The notes below the pieces were generated by a model, which saw only the letters and a program-made list of their open reading frames with translations, did no database searches and had not been told where the DNA came from. A program made the position numbers and the translations under genes. 64,000 bases of DNA, taken from contig CAWKND010000010.1 in assembly GCA_963850915.1 (NCBI GenBank), forward strand, positions 930,001-994,000, given 5' to 3'. This document shows, one piece after another, positions 63,571-64,000 of the stretch; the first letter of the stretch is position 1; each line of letters opens with the position of its first letter. Source of the stretch: CAVTWH01 sp963850915. Its GTDB lineage: Bacteria; Actinomycetota; Actinomycetes; Mycobacteriales; Micromonosporaceae.

Positions 63571-64000
63571 AGTGAGGCGGTGGGTGGTGGCATACCCGTT
63601 CATGGTGTTCCCGCGCAGGAAGCCGACCAGGGTCAGACCAACCTCGGTGGCCAGGTCGACCGCCAGGCTGCTGGGTGCCGAGACGGCCGCCAGCACGGGT
63701 ACGCCCGCCATCGACGCCTTCTGTACCAGCTCGAAGCTGGCCCGGCCGGACACCAGCAGCAGCTGGCCGGTCAGCGGCAGCCGGCGCTCGCGTACCGCCC
63801 AGCCAACCACCTTGTCCACCGCGTTGTGCCGGCCGACATCCTCACGCAGTACCACCAGGTCGCCGTCGGCGGTGAAGAGTCCGGCGGCGTGCAGACCACC
63901 GGTCGCCTCGAACCCGCGCTGTGCCGCCCGCAGCTTGTCCGGCAGCGTGACCAGCACCTCCGGCCGGACGGGCACGGTGTCGGTGGACAGGTCGAAGCGG
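63559..64000 (-). CDS. fdhD: Formate dehydrogenase accessory sulfurtransferase FdhD, C-terminal part
   Basis: The minus-strand frame is open to the window edge (DTVPVRPEVLVTLPDKLRAA at the visible start). Typical FdhD C-terminal sequence follows: GGLHAAGLFTADGDLVVLRE, DVGRHNAVDKVVGWA, LLLVSGRASFELVQKASMAG, and LVGFLRGNTMNGYATTHRL. FdhD transfers sulfur from IscS to the molybdenum cofactor of formate dehydrogenases. The N-terminal part with the catalytic cysteine loop lies outside the window. It fits with the Moco genes nearby. Confidence 0.93.
   Translation of the reverse strand, partial: RFDLSTDTVPVRPEVLVTLPDKLRAAQRGFEATGGLHAAGLFTADGDLVVLREDVGRHNAVDKVVGWAVRERRLPLTGQLLLVSGRASFELVQKASMAGVPVLAAVSAPSSLAVDLATEVGLTLVGFLRGNTMNGYATTHRLTQAS

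Noticed and set aside
1..64000. tRNA, rRNA, insertion sequences and prophage genes
   Set aside because: No cloverleaf-like sequence, rRNA segment, transposase or integrase was recognised on either strand. The only mobile element supported is the DnaB intein.

Overview
The window is high-GC actinobacterial chromosome, most likely from a member of the Micromonosporaceae. The evidence is frequent GTG/TTG starts with GGAGG ribosome sites, XRE/DUF397 gene pairs, DUF6584 and DUF5318 proteins, myo-inositol phosphate synthase and a mannan-type GT87 repertoire. The genus cannot be fixed from the sequence alone. The gene order matches the conserved oriC-proximal arm of actinomycetes: cwlM, trxA, trxB, an anti-sigma/sigma pair, a pseudokinase, murJ and the CCA-adding enzyme, then ino1, padR, DUF5318, ponA, GT87, rpsF, ssb, rpsR, rplI and dnaB. 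oriC/dnaA is therefore expected just to the left of the window.

Layout. 1-10.2 kb: cell wall and redox block on the minus strand (CwlM, thioredoxin system, ECF sigma with anti-sigma, a kinase-dead membrane protein, MurJ), then a DeoR regulator and the divergent CCA enzyme. 10.3-19 kb: accessory block with two paralogous zinc-ribbon membrane proteins, an MFS transporter, a flotillin/NfeD pair, two DUF397 genes (one frameshifted), an XRE regulator, Ogt and a TfoX-N protein. 19-33 kb: two DUF6584 paralogues, ino1-padR with a clear palindromic operator, PBP1, three membrane or repair genes, and the rpsF-ssb-rpsR-rplI operon with a structured leader that can hide the rpsF ribosome site. 33-41 kb: two TetR-controlled divergent units with well-formed operators, then a DnaA-box-like array and dnaB carrying a 405-residue class 3 intein. 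41-47.7 kb: ABC-F protein, phosphoribosyltransferase, GT-C protein, a GGDEF-EAL protein, and two very small ORFs. One small ORF encodes five perfect copies of a tryptophan-containing hexapeptide. 47.7-50.3 kb: moaC-mogA-moeA-moaE. 50.3-64 kb: GT87, DoxX, an AAA ATPase, a secreted-domain protein, an EndoQ-like nuclease fused to a UvrD helicase, HAD and thiamine-binding proteins, moaD-moaA-FN3K, GNAT, DUF4192, a small conserved protein and the C-terminal part of fdhD.

The molybdenum cofactor genes (moaC, mogA, moeA, moaE, moaD, moaA, fdhD) are spread over 16 kb but together cover most of the pathway. The most unusual items are the hexapeptide-repeat gene at 47275-47385, the class 3 DnaB intein with two embedded zinc-finger-like cysteine clusters, the EndoQ-UvrD fusion, the DnaA-box array before dnaB with a possible frameshift at the dnaB start, the rpsF leader RNA, and a window-wide excess of the tetranucleotide GTAC.
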